The notes below the pieces were generated by a model, which saw nothing but the letters and a program-made list of their open reading frames with translations, was not told where the DNA came from and made no database searches. 64,000 bases of DNA from an uncultured Bacteroides sp. Lineage in GTDB: Bacteria > Bacteroidota > Bacteroidia > Bacteroidales > Bacteroidaceae. The stretch is from assembly GCA_900755095.1 (NCBI GenBank), contig CAAEFE010000041.1, forward strand, positions 22,712 to 86,711, in the 5' to 3' direction. Each line of letters begins with the position of its first letter. The stretch's first letter is position 1. A program made the translations under genes and the position numbers. Below, in pieces: positions 55,439 through 64,000 of this stretch.

Positions 55439-57652
55439 TTATTCTGCTAATGGATCGAAAGTACCGTTAGCACCACCATTATTATAATCTGCCCAACCAA
55501 TAGTCTGTGGCAATGTCTGATTAGCCTTTTGAGCTCCTTCCGCAAAACCTAGGAAGTAATATCTAGGAAGAAAATTCATATATTTAGGTGTATGATCAGT
55601 AGTATATGCATCACCTTTCTTCATTTTACGCGTCAAATAAGTATTATAAAACTCAACTAACTTATTCTGTTGACTGGAAATATCCGCTTGTCTCAAATCT
55701 AATGCATCCGGACGTGTTACATCTTTTAAAGGGTCTGGATTTACTCCATTTATTTCCCACGATGTACCACCAAGCCCTTTACTCTCATGAGTACTACTAA
55801 CACGGAATTCAAGATTATCACGGCGTTGCCCATTGAGTTGTTTAAAACCTAAATAAGTGCAAGTGTTTCCATTCCAACCAGACGGAACCCATGTGTCAGG
55901 AGCACCTTCTGCTCTTTCTGCACCACCATCAAACAACATCCAACGGCGTAAGTCATCAAAACGTTTTCCTTCATAAGCCAATTCAATCTGACGTTCGTAC
56001 AAGATGGCAGCAAAACATGCAGCTTGGTCACCTGACAAGTTGGTCTGTAAACCGAAATTATTTGCAGATGTATATCCTACACGAGCACGTATCTTCTTCA
56101 ATTGTTCAACAGCTACTCCCATTTCACCAGCACCACATGCAGCTTCTGCATAATTCAACAACACTTCAGCATAACGAATCTCCAAATATGGGCTGCCACT
56201 AAATTTAAAACCATTTGCTTGACTAAATTTATATCTGGCATTCGAATTCACATCTAAATCATCCGAACGTTTACGTATATAGAAACCTTTAGCATTTGTC
56301 AACAAGTTATCCGCACCATAAGTATTAGAGCTACTAGCCTCTTCATTATCTCTATCACTCTCATTAGCATACCAAACATAGTTCCACAAATTATACTTAT
56401 CCCCTGTATAAGGATTATTATTGCTTGCGTTCTTAGGATCACCACTGAAAGCCCAACGTACTCCAGGGAAAGCAAACGTCCGATAAAAACGAGGATCACG
56501 ATTGGCAAATGGAACATTTTTATCATAAGCAACAGAAGATTGCTCTAGTGTAGTATAAGTATTGCACGTAGAAGGTCTTTTTCCATCAGCCATAGGAAAC
56601 ATATCAACCATCATAGCAGAAGGAGTTTTGCCACCACCTCCCATGGCATTTGATGGCCGAATACCATGTTCCCATGAGTTGTTTTTACTAAAATCAGGTA
56701 CTCCGCCAGTGGCTATATCATTATATAGCGTTACGAATACAGCTTCTGTATTGCCATCAACCATTGAAAAAACATTCGCCCAACCTGAAGCATTAGCTCC
56801 GGCATTACTTTCATTAGCTAAACCATATCCACAAGCATTTATTCTGGGTAAATCAGCAGTGATTTCATTATAAGCCTTCCTCCAACGTTCTACATCATTT
56901 TTACGGTTAAACAACGGACTTGCATATAACAAAAGAGTCCGTCCTTTCAATGCCAGTGCTGTACCGGAAGTAACACGTCCAAAATCACTTGAAGGCCATC
57001 CTCCATTTTCAGTAAACGGAGCAAGTAACTGCGCTGAACGCTCTAAATCCTCACAAATAAAATCAACACACGCTTTTGTTGTAGAACGAGGAGTGATAGC
57101 CCCTGCCACTGGTTCCTGTACTTCCGTAATTATAGGCACTCCACCATACCATTTCACTAAGTTGTAGTAACACCATGCACGAAAGAAATAAACCTGTCCG
57201 AGTAACTCATTCTTTTCTTCTTCTGAAAGAGTACTATTCTCTATACCGTAAATAACATCATTGCAATTACGAATACGTCCCCAAACACTTGCCTGAATAT
57301 TATTACCACTATTATGAAAATAATCAGGAACCGTATTGTTTCCACTCTGACTGGTCATCGGAGCGTCAGGATCTACGAATGATCCGAATCCACTATACTC
57401 TTCTGTAGACTTAGACTGTAAATCGGCTGCTCCGGTACTATTGTATTTCCAACTTGGTTCGGAACTCGTATTAGGCAAGCACCAAGCATATATATCATCT
57501 ACACGTGCTTTTGCGCCACTGAATGTATTATATGTACTTGCGTCAACATAGTCGTAATTTTTTTTATCTTGCAGAAACTCGTCACTACATGAAGTGAAAG
57601 CACCTATCGCCATTAAAGCAACACTGAAAGCTATTATATTTTTTCTTTTCAT
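55439..57652 (-). CDS. SusD-like outer-membrane glycan-binding lipoprotein
   Basis: The 737-aa product has a lipobox (FTSC, C22). SusD/RagB features are the helical TPR-like N-terminal half (DEFLQDKKNYDYVDASTY, VYFFRAWCYYNLVKWYGGVPII), the variable middle and the SusD C-terminal block (YLEIRYAEVLLNYAEAACGAGEMGVAVEQLKKIRARVG, RQIELAYEGKRFDDLRRWMLF). It is surface-exposed and closes over the SusC barrel to load oligosaccharides. It starts 12 bases after the SusC stop, hence co-translated, and is longer than the typical 500-600 aa. Ligand inferred to be RG-II from the enzyme set. Confidence 0.95.
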   Translation of the reverse strand: MKRKNIIAFSVALMAIGAFTSCSDEFLQDKKNYDYVDASTYNTFSGAKARVDDIYAWCLPNTSSEPSWKYNSTGAADLQSKSTEEYSGFGSFVDPDAPMTSQSGNNTVPDYFHNSGNNIQASVWGRIRNCNDVIYGIENSTLSEEEKNELLGQVYFFRAWCYYNLVKWYGGVPIITEVQEPVAGAITPRSTTKACVDFICEDLERSAQLLAPFTENGGWPSSDFGRVTSGTALALKGRTLLLYASPLFNRKNDVERWRKAYNEITADLPRINACGYGLANESNAGANASGWANVFSMVDGNTEAVFVTLYNDIATGGVPDFSKNNSWEHGIRPSNAMGGGGKTPSAMMVDMFPMADGKRPSTCNTYTTLEQSSVAYDKNVPFANRDPRFYRTFAFPGVRWAFSGDPKNASNNNPYTGDKYNLWNYVWYANESDRDNEEASSSNTYGADNLLTNAKGFYIRKRSDDLDVNSNARYKFSQANGFKFSGSPYLEIRYAEVLLNYAEAACGAGEMGVAVEQLKKIRARVGYTSANNFGLQTNLSGDQAACFAAILYERQIELAYEGKRFDDLRRWMLFDGGAERAEGAPDTWVPSGWNGNTCTYLGFKQLNGQRRDNLEFRVSSTHESKGLGGTSWEINGVNPDPLKDVTRPDALDLRQADISSQQNKLVEFYNTYLTRKMKKGDAYTTDHTPKYMNFLPRYYFLGFAEGAQKANQTLPQTIGWADYNNGGANGTFDPLAE

Positions 57653-57664
57653 CGTTATTTCTTT

Positions 57665-60600
57665 TTAGAATGTCACATTTACACCAATAGTAAACTTACG
57701 CAAAGTAGGATAACTACCATAAGAAGTCATAGGATCTATAAAATTATCAGGATAAGGATTATAGAAACTAAATAAGTTTTGTCCTGTTACATTAAAACGA
57801 CAACTTTCGATACCTATCAATCTTGTAAACTTCGATGGTATGGCATATGCTAATGTTAAGCGATTCATGCTAACGCGAGTTCCACTCACTCTCCAAAATG
57901 TTGAATTCACACTATTAACACTACCCCATCTTAAGTTAGGATATTTTGCATTGCGATTAGCTTTTACAACCACATTACCTGACGCATCAACTACATCATT
58001 ATAAACAAACATATTATCTGTATTCCAGAAGGATGGCATATTGGTATATTCCAAGTCTGTATACGAACCCGATCCTGAACCAACCATATTACCGATCTTA
58101 AGTGCCGATGTTGGGACAAAACTATATCCTCCCCAACTTGCGCTTATCTGTGCAGACAAAGAAATACCTTTCCATTCTGCACTCAAATTTGTAGTGAAAC
58201 CATAAGGATTACTTCGGTTTGACAAACGAACTTGATCATTTTCATAACTTACAACTCCATCTGGTCCAGCATAAGTTCCGTCGGTCTGTTCTGCACCACG
58301 AATATCTTTATATATTAACATACCAGGTTTTACATTATCCTTAGTCATACCCATATATGATGTAATATTATATTTGGTGAAATATTCATCTATATCTTGA
58401 TAACTACGGAACATACCAAGACACTGCATTCCCCATGTTCCCATATCGGTACGACTGCCTTCATGAATCTTCATATAACGTTGATTGGTTTCCCAGTCCA
58501 TCATAAGTACCTTATTATCCGTATACCCGGTATTCACAGACACTTTATATTTAAAATCTTTTCCTATTTTATCTCTCCAAGTCACAGATAACTCCATACC
58601 ATATGTGTCCAACTCTCCATAATTAAAATTCGCAGACTGTGTTCCTACTGTACCTGGAATAGAAGCTGAATATGGGAGTAACATTTCGCGATTCCACTCA
58701 TAATAACCATCAATATTGAATGATAAACGGTTATTCAACACATTGAAATCCAAACCAAAGTTTGCTTTATATGACTTATCCCAGTGTGCATCACGGTTTA
58801 CAGCGGATATTTCTTTATTAATAGTTATATGATTACCAGCGTTTGTTGATGTATTAACACCAAATATAGGTCCTTTATCTTTATCAACCGCATAGTTCTG
58901 CATCCATTGCCATGCTTTCGTATTATCCCGACCTGTTAAACCAAATGAAGCTCGTACTTTCAAATAATCAACCCATTTCACACTCTTTTTAAACCATTCT
59001 TCTTGTGATATAATCCAACCAGCAGAAACTGAAGGAAAAACTCCCCAATAATTTTCAGGAGCAAACTTGGTTGATGCATCCGAGCGAAGCAGGAACTCAA
59101 ACAAGTATTTATCAGCATATGCATAGTTCACACGACCAATATATGATAATGTACCAGACTCTGCACGTTTAAATTCTGTAGTAGACGCACTATTATATTG
59201 AACTAGATTCGATTGTCCATTGGTAAATTCATAAGGATTAGTAACCTGTCCCACTAAATATTCACTTTCAGCCTCTGATTTTTCAATAGAAAACAAAGCA
59301 CCTATATGATGACTACCAAAATCACGGTTATAAGTTGCAGTGAAGTTCATCTGATAATTATCAGCACGGCTCATTGTACGAGACAAATAAGGATCCCCAC
59401 TGGCATTGTTTATAGCAGAACCATTATTAGCTAGTAAGAAATTGTTTTCTGCCAGCAACTCTTCATAAAGAGATTCCTGCCCTTGGATAGGTGTATACAA
59501 ATGATTTCCACTTCCAGCACGTTTGGACATATAATAAAGTTCATATGACGAACCATATTGATTGTTTTTTGTAGAATTGATACTCTTTGAATAAGAGAAT
59601 TTTAGTTTTAACCCTTTCAACCATTTATTCCATCCAAAATCATATTCCAGTCCCGCATTAATGTTCATATTCGATGTTTCTGTTCTATTATAATCCCCTG
59701 CGTTTTGAAGCAGAGAAAATGAATAGTTTTGCGAAGAACTTACCTGTGAATTGCTAATACCATAAGGCACGATTGGAATACCATTCACTTCTTCAGGAAT
59801 ATAATATGGACGAACTAACAGAAGATTATAGTCTTTCTCGTCATTACTACCTCCAACCTTCACATTCGGTTTGTTTTTCTTTCCATAGTCACCTGAAACC
59901 TGAAGACTTGCTTTTAACCATTTACTAATCTTCACATCAACACCAGCACGATAGTTCCAACGGTTATAATCCAGATTACCAAGATTACCATCTTGATCAA
60001 AATAAGATATTCCTCCAAAATAATTAGCTCTTTCTGAACCACCGGTCATATTGATACTATGTTTTTGTGTCAATGCCGCTTTCCAGTATTTGTCCAACAA
60101 GTCATAATTCAAACCTTTCATTGCATTCAACTCGTCTGCCTGAAACAAATCATTTTGCAAATTAATAGATACGTCAGTCGGATCAGCCGCACGTACAGCA
60201 TTCCAAAGTTGACCATATTGGTAAGCATTCAACATCTTAGCACGCGAAACCTCATCCACAACGCCAAAAGTTCCACTATATGAGATCTTAGGTGCACCTT
60301 GTTTACCTCTCTTAGTAGTAACCAATATAACACCATTGGCAGCACGAGCACCGTATACAGCAGCCGCAGCATCTTTCAAAACCGAAATACTTTCAATTAC
60401 AGACGGATCCAAATTATTAAATGCAGTTGCTCCTAAGTTTTCTGTAACATCACCAATTTTCACTTCTACAGGATAAATATACCCATCAATAACATATAAT
60501 GGTTCTGAAGCAGTACCACCAATATCTGATAAAACATCATTTTGACGAATATTAATCCGAGCATTCTCACCAGGTCGCGCATCTCCACCACTAACGCTAA

Positions 60601-61051
60601 GTCCATTTACCATACCACTCAACGTACTTGCCAAGTTACCGGAAGCAAGATCCTGAATATCATCCATAGGTACAGTAGCAATAGCTCCTGTTAGATGCGC
60701 TTTTTTCTGCGTACCATAACCTACCACTACAACCTCATCTAACTGCTGCGTATCTTCTTTCAGTTCAATCTTAGTCTGCTTAAAATCTGATAATACCTGT
60801 GTTATATACCCTATATAAGATATTTCAACCTGTTTTCCAGATGGAACAACAACCATAAATTTACCATCCAAATCAGTTATAGTCCCAGTAGTTGTACCTA
60901 CCACCTTCACAGAAGCACCAATAATAGGTTCCCCCGTCGTATCTACCACTACACCTTTGAATGTCTGTGTTTTCTGGGCAATAGCAGGCAAAGCCATTGT
61001 GAAAGCCAGAAATATGCCAAGGCACAATTTAATTATATTATTATGTTTCAT
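57665..61051 (-). CDS. SusC-like TonB-dependent outer-membrane transporter
   Basis: The 1128-aa product has a signal peptide (1-25, ending AIAQ), a CarboxypepD_reg-like domain (about 28-110: FKGVVVDTTGEPIIGASVKVVG), the TonB box region DEVVVVGYGTQKK, a plug (about 120-260: ISVLKDAAAAVYGARAANGVILVTTKRG) and a 22-strand barrel ending with a terminal Phe (VNVTF). No STN domain or anti-sigma link, so transport only. It imports large oligosaccharides with the SusD lipoprotein, powered by TonB-ExbBD. It lies 30 bases after the DUF5123-type lipoprotein gene. Confidence 0.95.
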   Translation of the reverse strand: MKHNNIIKLCLGIFLAFTMALPAIAQKTQTFKGVVVDTTGEPIIGASVKVVGTTTGTITDLDGKFMVVVPSGKQVEISYIGYITQVLSDFKQTKIELKEDTQQLDEVVVVGYGTQKKAHLTGAIATVPMDDIQDLASGNLASTLSGMVNGLSVSGGDARPGENARINIRQNDVLSDIGGTASEPLYVIDGYIYPVEVKIGDVTENLGATAFNNLDPSVIESISVLKDAAAAVYGARAANGVILVTTKRGKQGAPKISYSGTFGVVDEVSRAKMLNAYQYGQLWNAVRAADPTDVSINLQNDLFQADELNAMKGLNYDLLDKYWKAALTQKHSINMTGGSERANYFGGISYFDQDGNLGNLDYNRWNYRAGVDVKISKWLKASLQVSGDYGKKNKPNVKVGGSNDEKDYNLLLVRPYYIPEEVNGIPIVPYGISNSQVSSSQNYSFSLLQNAGDYNRTETSNMNINAGLEYDFGWNKWLKGLKLKFSYSKSINSTKNNQYGSSYELYYMSKRAGSGNHLYTPIQGQESLYEELLAENNFLLANNGSAINNASGDPYLSRTMSRADNYQMNFTATYNRDFGSHHIGALFSIEKSEAESEYLVGQVTNPYEFTNGQSNLVQYNSASTTEFKRAESGTLSYIGRVNYAYADKYLFEFLLRSDASTKFAPENYWGVFPSVSAGWIISQEEWFKKSVKWVDYLKVRASFGLTGRDNTKAWQWMQNYAVDKDKGPIFGVNTSTNAGNHITINKEISAVNRDAHWDKSYKANFGLDFNVLNNRLSFNIDGYYEWNREMLLPYSASIPGTVGTQSANFNYGELDTYGMELSVTWRDKIGKDFKYKVSVNTGYTDNKVLMMDWETNQRYMKIHEGSRTDMGTWGMQCLGMFRSYQDIDEYFTKYNITSYMGMTKDNVKPGMLIYKDIRGAEQTDGTYAGPDGVVSYENDQVRLSNRSNPYGFTTNLSAEWKGISLSAQISASWGGYSFVPTSALKIGNMVGSGSGSYTDLEYTNMPSFWNTDNMFVYNDVVDASGNVVVKANRNAKYPNLRWGSVNSVNSTFWRVSGTRVSMNRLTLAYAIPSKFTRLIGIESCRFNVTGQNLFSFYNPYPDNFIDPMTSYGSYPTLRKFTIGVNVTF

Positions 61052-61081
61052 TATTATAGCATTATAATTTATACTTTATAT

Positions 61082-62605
61082 TTATTTATACCAACGAGGG
61101 TCACCACCTTTATTTTTTACAGCTTCTGCACCTTTAGGTTCAAAATCAACACCACCGTTAGTTTTTAATAAGTCAAGTTCCTGCAAGAAAGGACCTACGA
61201 ACGCAGGGTCTTCAAGTGTAGCAAACGGATTACCATTATCATCTTTTCGTCCTCCTGTATCATTGCCATTAGGAGTTCCACCATCAACTCCCCAAATAGT
61301 ATTGCCAACAGTTGATTTCTTATTATTACTTTGAAGATACTGATATAAACGATATACATCATAGAATATATTGTATTCAACTTTTTGTGTCATTGAGGTC
61401 TTATCATTAGGTATATTATTGCCAAAGTCTTTATTTGAAAAAGTCTTACAGAATGTATTATTGGATATAATGTGAGTTGAAGTATTATCACTCTTGCCAA
61501 AATATTTCCAAGGTTGTGAGTTATTTTGATAACGAATAAAATAAGCAGAACTATTTTTCACTAAATTATAAAATGTACTATTCTTAATAGTCATATCTTT
61601 AATTGTACCCGTAGCACCATATAAATTAATAACCCCATTAGAGCCAGCATTATTCATCTGTACGATGCAATCTGTAATACGGAAATCACGTAAAGTCCAT
61701 GGTTTTTTATTACCATAAAGCAAGCTATTCTGCAGATTTTTGATATTACATTCCTGAATAATTACAGGCTTATTGATGATATAACCATCTTGATTAGCTT
61801 CATCTTTATCATAGCCTAAACTCTTTATTGATATTGTTTCACTAGGTTCTCCACTTAGAGTTAAAAAACCAGCACCAGTCATTTCTGAACAATCAAAATT
61901 AATGAATTTAATTTTCAATCCAGCTTGCGTCATAAATCCTCCGCTAGCTCCAACTTTTACCGTTGGACGATTATCTTTATCAGTACTACGAAGTGTAATC
62001 ACATTCAATCTAAAATCAACAATACCATTCAGAACATAAGACTTACCTGCTTCCAAAGCAAAAGCTTGTTCTTTATCACTATCTTTCAATTGATTATTAA
62101 TATATTCAGCTATATCTTCACCTACAGGAATTGTTGTAGCAGGCACCAATGCAACATATTTAAAATCAGTACTCTCTTGTGCTTCCTTATTGTTCAGTTT
62201 TTCATTGCCAAGTGTCTTTATTTTTATTTTATAGGTAGCATCTTCTGTTTTCGTAAATACAACAGATGAACCATCTACAACACTATCTTGCATCACAACA
62301 ACAGGATTCTCTGTAGTAACTGTAGGGTCTGCCGGATCTTCTATAAGATCTACATTAAGCAAATATCCTCCAGCTCCCATAACTACCGGCCACGTTATCT
62401 TTACACTTTCTGTACCATCAGAGTTTGTTAAGGTTGAAAAGCTATTATCGTCGATAACCGGCGATTCCAACTGTGCATTTGTCACACCTCCAGAAAAGGT
62501 TTCATTATCATCAAAACCTTTAGCACAAGAAACGAATAAAAGAATTGCTGACAAGCCCCATAACTTTCCGGCAATCTTCATTTTAATCTTCATTTTACTC
62601 TTCAT
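61082..62605 (-). CDS. DUF5123/DUF4957-type lipoprotein, likely surface glycan-binding or beta-helix protein
   Basis: The 507-aa product begins MKSKMKIKMKIAGKLWG; lipobox is FVSC (C27). Three alternative Met starts (1, 5, 9) all keep the signal. Residues about 45-150 look Fn3-like (VKITWPVVMGAGGYLLNVD). The rest is a beta-helix of the DUF4957/DUF5123 type: YVLNGIVDFRLNVITLRST, GLKIKFINFDCSEMTGAGFL, IQECNIKNLQNSLLYGNKKPW, IKDMTIKNSTFYN, NNTFCKTFSNKDFG. Such lipoproteins are frequent beside susC/susD in pectin loci, probably as surface glycan-binding proteins or inactive lyases. Here it precedes susC, an unusual order, and is the first gene of the operon from the promoter at 62626. Confidence 0.82.
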   Translation of the reverse strand: MKSKMKIKMKIAGKLWGLSAILLFVSCAKGFDDNETFSGGVTNAQLESPVIDDNSFSTLTNSDGTESVKITWPVVMGAGGYLLNVDLIEDPADPTVTTENPVVVMQDSVVDGSSVVFTKTEDATYKIKIKTLGNEKLNNKEAQESTDFKYVALVPATTIPVGEDIAEYINNQLKDSDKEQAFALEAGKSYVLNGIVDFRLNVITLRSTDKDNRPTVKVGASGGFMTQAGLKIKFINFDCSEMTGAGFLTLSGEPSETISIKSLGYDKDEANQDGYIINKPVIIQECNIKNLQNSLLYGNKKPWTLRDFRITDCIVQMNNAGSNGVINLYGATGTIKDMTIKNSTFYNLVKNSSAYFIRYQNNSQPWKYFGKSDNTSTHIISNNTFCKTFSNKDFGNNIPNDKTSMTQKVEYNIFYDVYRLYQYLQSNNKKSTVGNTIWGVDGGTPNGNDTGGRKDDNGNPFATLEDPAFVGPFLQELDLLKTNGGVDFEPKGAEAVKNKGGDPRWYK

Positions 62606-62625
62606 AGATTAAATTTTAATTTAAA

Positions 62626-62633
62626 CAAAAATA
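62626..62633 (-). promoter_or_regulatory. -7 element of the susCD operon
   Basis: The minus strand reads TATTTTTG (TAnnTTTG), 20 bases upstream of the ATG at 62605. A TTTG lies upstream with a 14-base spacer, shorter than usual, so activator dependence is plausible. Confidence 0.5.
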
Positions 62634-62776
62634 ATATATTATATCTTCAAAATCTAAAAGATCTTTTAAGGAAAGACGTACAATCAAAAAATATGTAATC
62701 ACTTAAAAGAATAAAAAAAATAGATTTTGCATTTTTTTCTCTCTCTTTGTAATATTAACTATATCATAATATCCTC

Positions 62777-63670
62777 CTATCTCTGTTGAAACACCTCTTT
62801 CAAATACTTAATATTCGTACTATAATTCTTTTTCACGTTCCGCACGTCATCCTTATCGCGCGAACGTTCTACTACCAGCCATCCAATCCATCCCATCTTA
62901 TCCAGCGTCTTTTTCACCTTATTCATGTCCAATCGTTCATTATAAGGTAAAGTCACTCCATCTGTGTCCGTACAGTGAATCTGGCAAATCCTCTTTTTCC
63001 CCAGAATTTTCAGCTCCTTGCACAAATCCCTTCCATTCTCCAATGCATTTTGAAATTTAAAATAGATCTTGATTCCGGGAGAATTAATTTCTTTCAGTAG
63101 TTTCACATCTCCTTTTGCATCCAGTTGAGTTTCAATACCAATCACCACTCCTTCAGAAGCTGCCATATCTCCTACCTCCTTCAAGCGTTTTACAACTTCT
63201 GTCCGTAGTGCCGGAATCTTTTCCCATCCGGCTTTGATTCCTCCCAAAGGAAGAAAGGCTACTTTGGCATTCATCACTTTCATGGCATGAAGGCAATCCT
63301 GAACTAAATCTTTATAGTTAGCCCGCTCCAGAAAAGACTGTCCATAGAAACCGGACATAGCAATAGAAGAAACTTCTAATTGATATTTTTGAGCAGTTTC
63401 ACGAAATAACTGCTGGAAATGGGGCTCACGCAATTTATTATCAAACATTTCCCTCTTGCCAAGACCACCCATATCCAATTCTACACCGTCACCATTCAAT
63501 TCATGTACCAATTGGAATGAACCGATTTTCTGACGTTTCAGAATCATCCAGTCACATACGGCTATTTTATAACGTTGTTCCTTTTGCTGCGATCCGGCAA
63601 TTGCCAATAGAGGAAAACACTCTGCAAGTATCAATATCCAAAGGATATGTTTAAATAAATTTCTTCTCAT
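62777..63670 (-). CDS. Exported TIM-barrel sugar isomerase/epimerase-like protein
   Basis: The 297-aa product has a signal peptide (about 1-25, ending AIAG). A xylose-isomerase-like TIM barrel follows (AP-endonuclease-2 superfamily): DGVELDMGGLG, VSSIAMSGFYGQ, DCLHAMKVMNAKVAFLPLGG, GVVIGIETQLD, ICQIHCTDTDG and WLVVERSRD. Glu, Asp, His and Glu residues in these blocks would bind the metal. Such proteins usually act in the cytoplasm; export suggests action on free sugars or lactones in the periplasm. It lies upstream of the susCD operon on the same strand; the four-copy motif at 63787-63863 lies 117 bases further upstream. Confidence 0.85.
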   Translation of the reverse strand: MRRNLFKHILWILILAECFPLLAIAGSQQKEQRYKIAVCDWMILKRQKIGSFQLVHELNGDGVELDMGGLGKREMFDNKLREPHFQQLFRETAQKYQLEVSSIAMSGFYGQSFLERANYKDLVQDCLHAMKVMNAKVAFLPLGGIKAGWEKIPALRTEVVKRLKEVGDMAASEGVVIGIETQLDAKGDVKLLKEINSPGIKIYFKFQNALENGRDLCKELKILGKKRICQIHCTDTDGVTLPYNERLDMNKVKKTLDKMGWIGWLVVERSRDKDDVRNVKKNYSTNIKYLKEVFQQR

Positions 63671-63786
63671 TTTTTATTTTATTGCATACGATTTACATAG
63701 TAGACGTATGGAATAGATTTTTGTAATCACCTATAAAACAGAGAATAACTAAAAATACTACGGAGTATAATTTAATAAAAGTAAGA

Positions 63787-63863
63787 TAGTGACGGTATCC
63801 AAGACAAATAGTGACGCTATCTTGGTCCGATACCGTCACTATCCCGGGCATATACCGTCACTA
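63787..63863. repeat. Four-copy inverted 12-13-mer
   Basis: TAGTGACGGTATC (63787-63799) and TAGTGACGCTATC (63809-63821) lie in one orientation, and GATACCGTCACTA (63829-63841) and ATACCGTCACTA (63852-63863) in the other. The first and third copies are perfectly complementary; the second and fourth differ at one base. It lies upstream of the exported isomerase-like gene. It may be an operator, a nested hairpin or a palindromic repeat unit. Confidence 0.7.
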
Positions 63864-63903
63864 TTTTCGAAGAAGTAATAACAGAAGTAAATGTAAAAAA
63901 ATG

Positions 63904-63933
63904 GAGGTTGTGTCAAAACGTTGGCACAACCTC
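63904..63933. terminator. Strong hairpin terminator near the right edge
   Basis: A 13-pair stem (GAGGTTGTGTCAA with TTGGCACAACCTC, one G-U pair), loop AACG, followed on the plus strand by TTTTATATTTT and on the minus strand by ATTTTTT. It probably ends a gene that enters from beyond the right edge on the minus strand. Confidence 0.75.
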
Positions 63934-64000
63934 TTTTATATTTTACAGTTCTGCTATATTTTCTTTTGGCTATGCTGCTTTTTCCTCATGCATTTGGCAA

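Noticed and set aside
1..64000. tRNA, rRNA or CRISPR arrays
   Set aside because: None seen by reading both strands; intergenic hairpins are explained as terminators or inverted repeats.

Overview
The window is from the gut Bacteroidota, most likely Bacteroides close to B. thetaiotaomicron. Evidence: SusC/SusD pairs, lipoprotein signals typical of the phylum, LytS/LytTR regulators, an HTCS-like hybrid regulator, and repeated promoters of the Bacteroides type (TAnnTTTG, sometimes with TTTG about 20 bases upstream). Homologues are named from memory, without a database search.

Left edge (1-5.7 kb, all minus strand): the 5' part of a GH127 gene like the aceric-acid hydrolase of rhamnogalacturonan II (RG-II) loci, a DUF5131 (Gp37/Gp68-like) gene, and a phage-like trio: HU-related protein, small membrane coiled-coil protein, and a T7-lysozyme-type amidase fused to, or overlapping, a lipoprotein with a C-terminal membrane helix. 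A secreted TonB_C-domain protein follows.

5.7-12.5 kb: signalling and envelope genes. There is a LytTR-only protein, a LytTR response regulator with a LytS-type kinase, an outer-membrane barrel overlapping a DUF4270 lipoprotein, and a divergent Kelch lipoprotein overlapping a DUF4907 protein.

12.5-24.8 kb: a defence island. Its main gene is a single-chain SIR2-APAZ-short Argonaute (1054 aa; PIWI apparently catalytically dead, MID 5'-phosphate motif present). It is followed by an unknown 189-aa protein and a PD-(D/E)XK/DUF5655 protein. Next come an AbiEi antitoxin with a truncated AbiEii toxin, then a restriction-modification group: a divergent PD-(D/E)XK protein, a beta-class adenine methyltransferase and a nuclease-methyltransferase fusion.

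24.8-30.5 kb: a hybrid regulator with degenerate kinase and receiver sites, a stand-alone LigD-type 3'-phosphoesterase, a GIN-domain protein, an alpha/beta hydrolase, and a class-2 dihydroorotate-dehydrogenase-like protein lacking three of the four substrate-binding Asn.

30.7-63.7 kb: a large pectin locus whose gene order matches, as I recall it, the B. thetaiotaomicron RG-II locus BT1010 to about BT1027. Plus-strand operon: GH95, GH105, GH140 (apiosidase), GH78-sialidase fusion, then an SDR. Minus-strand operon, read from the right: TIM-barrel isomerase-like protein, DUF5123/DUF4957-type lipoprotein, SusC, SusD, PL1, DUF3826, GH43, GH143-GH142, GH78, GH28, pectin methylesterase-like protein; a patatin gene follows. 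SusC/SusD bind and import oligosaccharides, and the mostly periplasmic enzymes dismantle the RG-II side chains and backbone. An intrinsic terminator plus a new promoter separates susD from the enzyme genes. The last 330 bases hold a four-copy inverted motif and a strong terminator. I found no rRNA, tRNA or CRISPR array.
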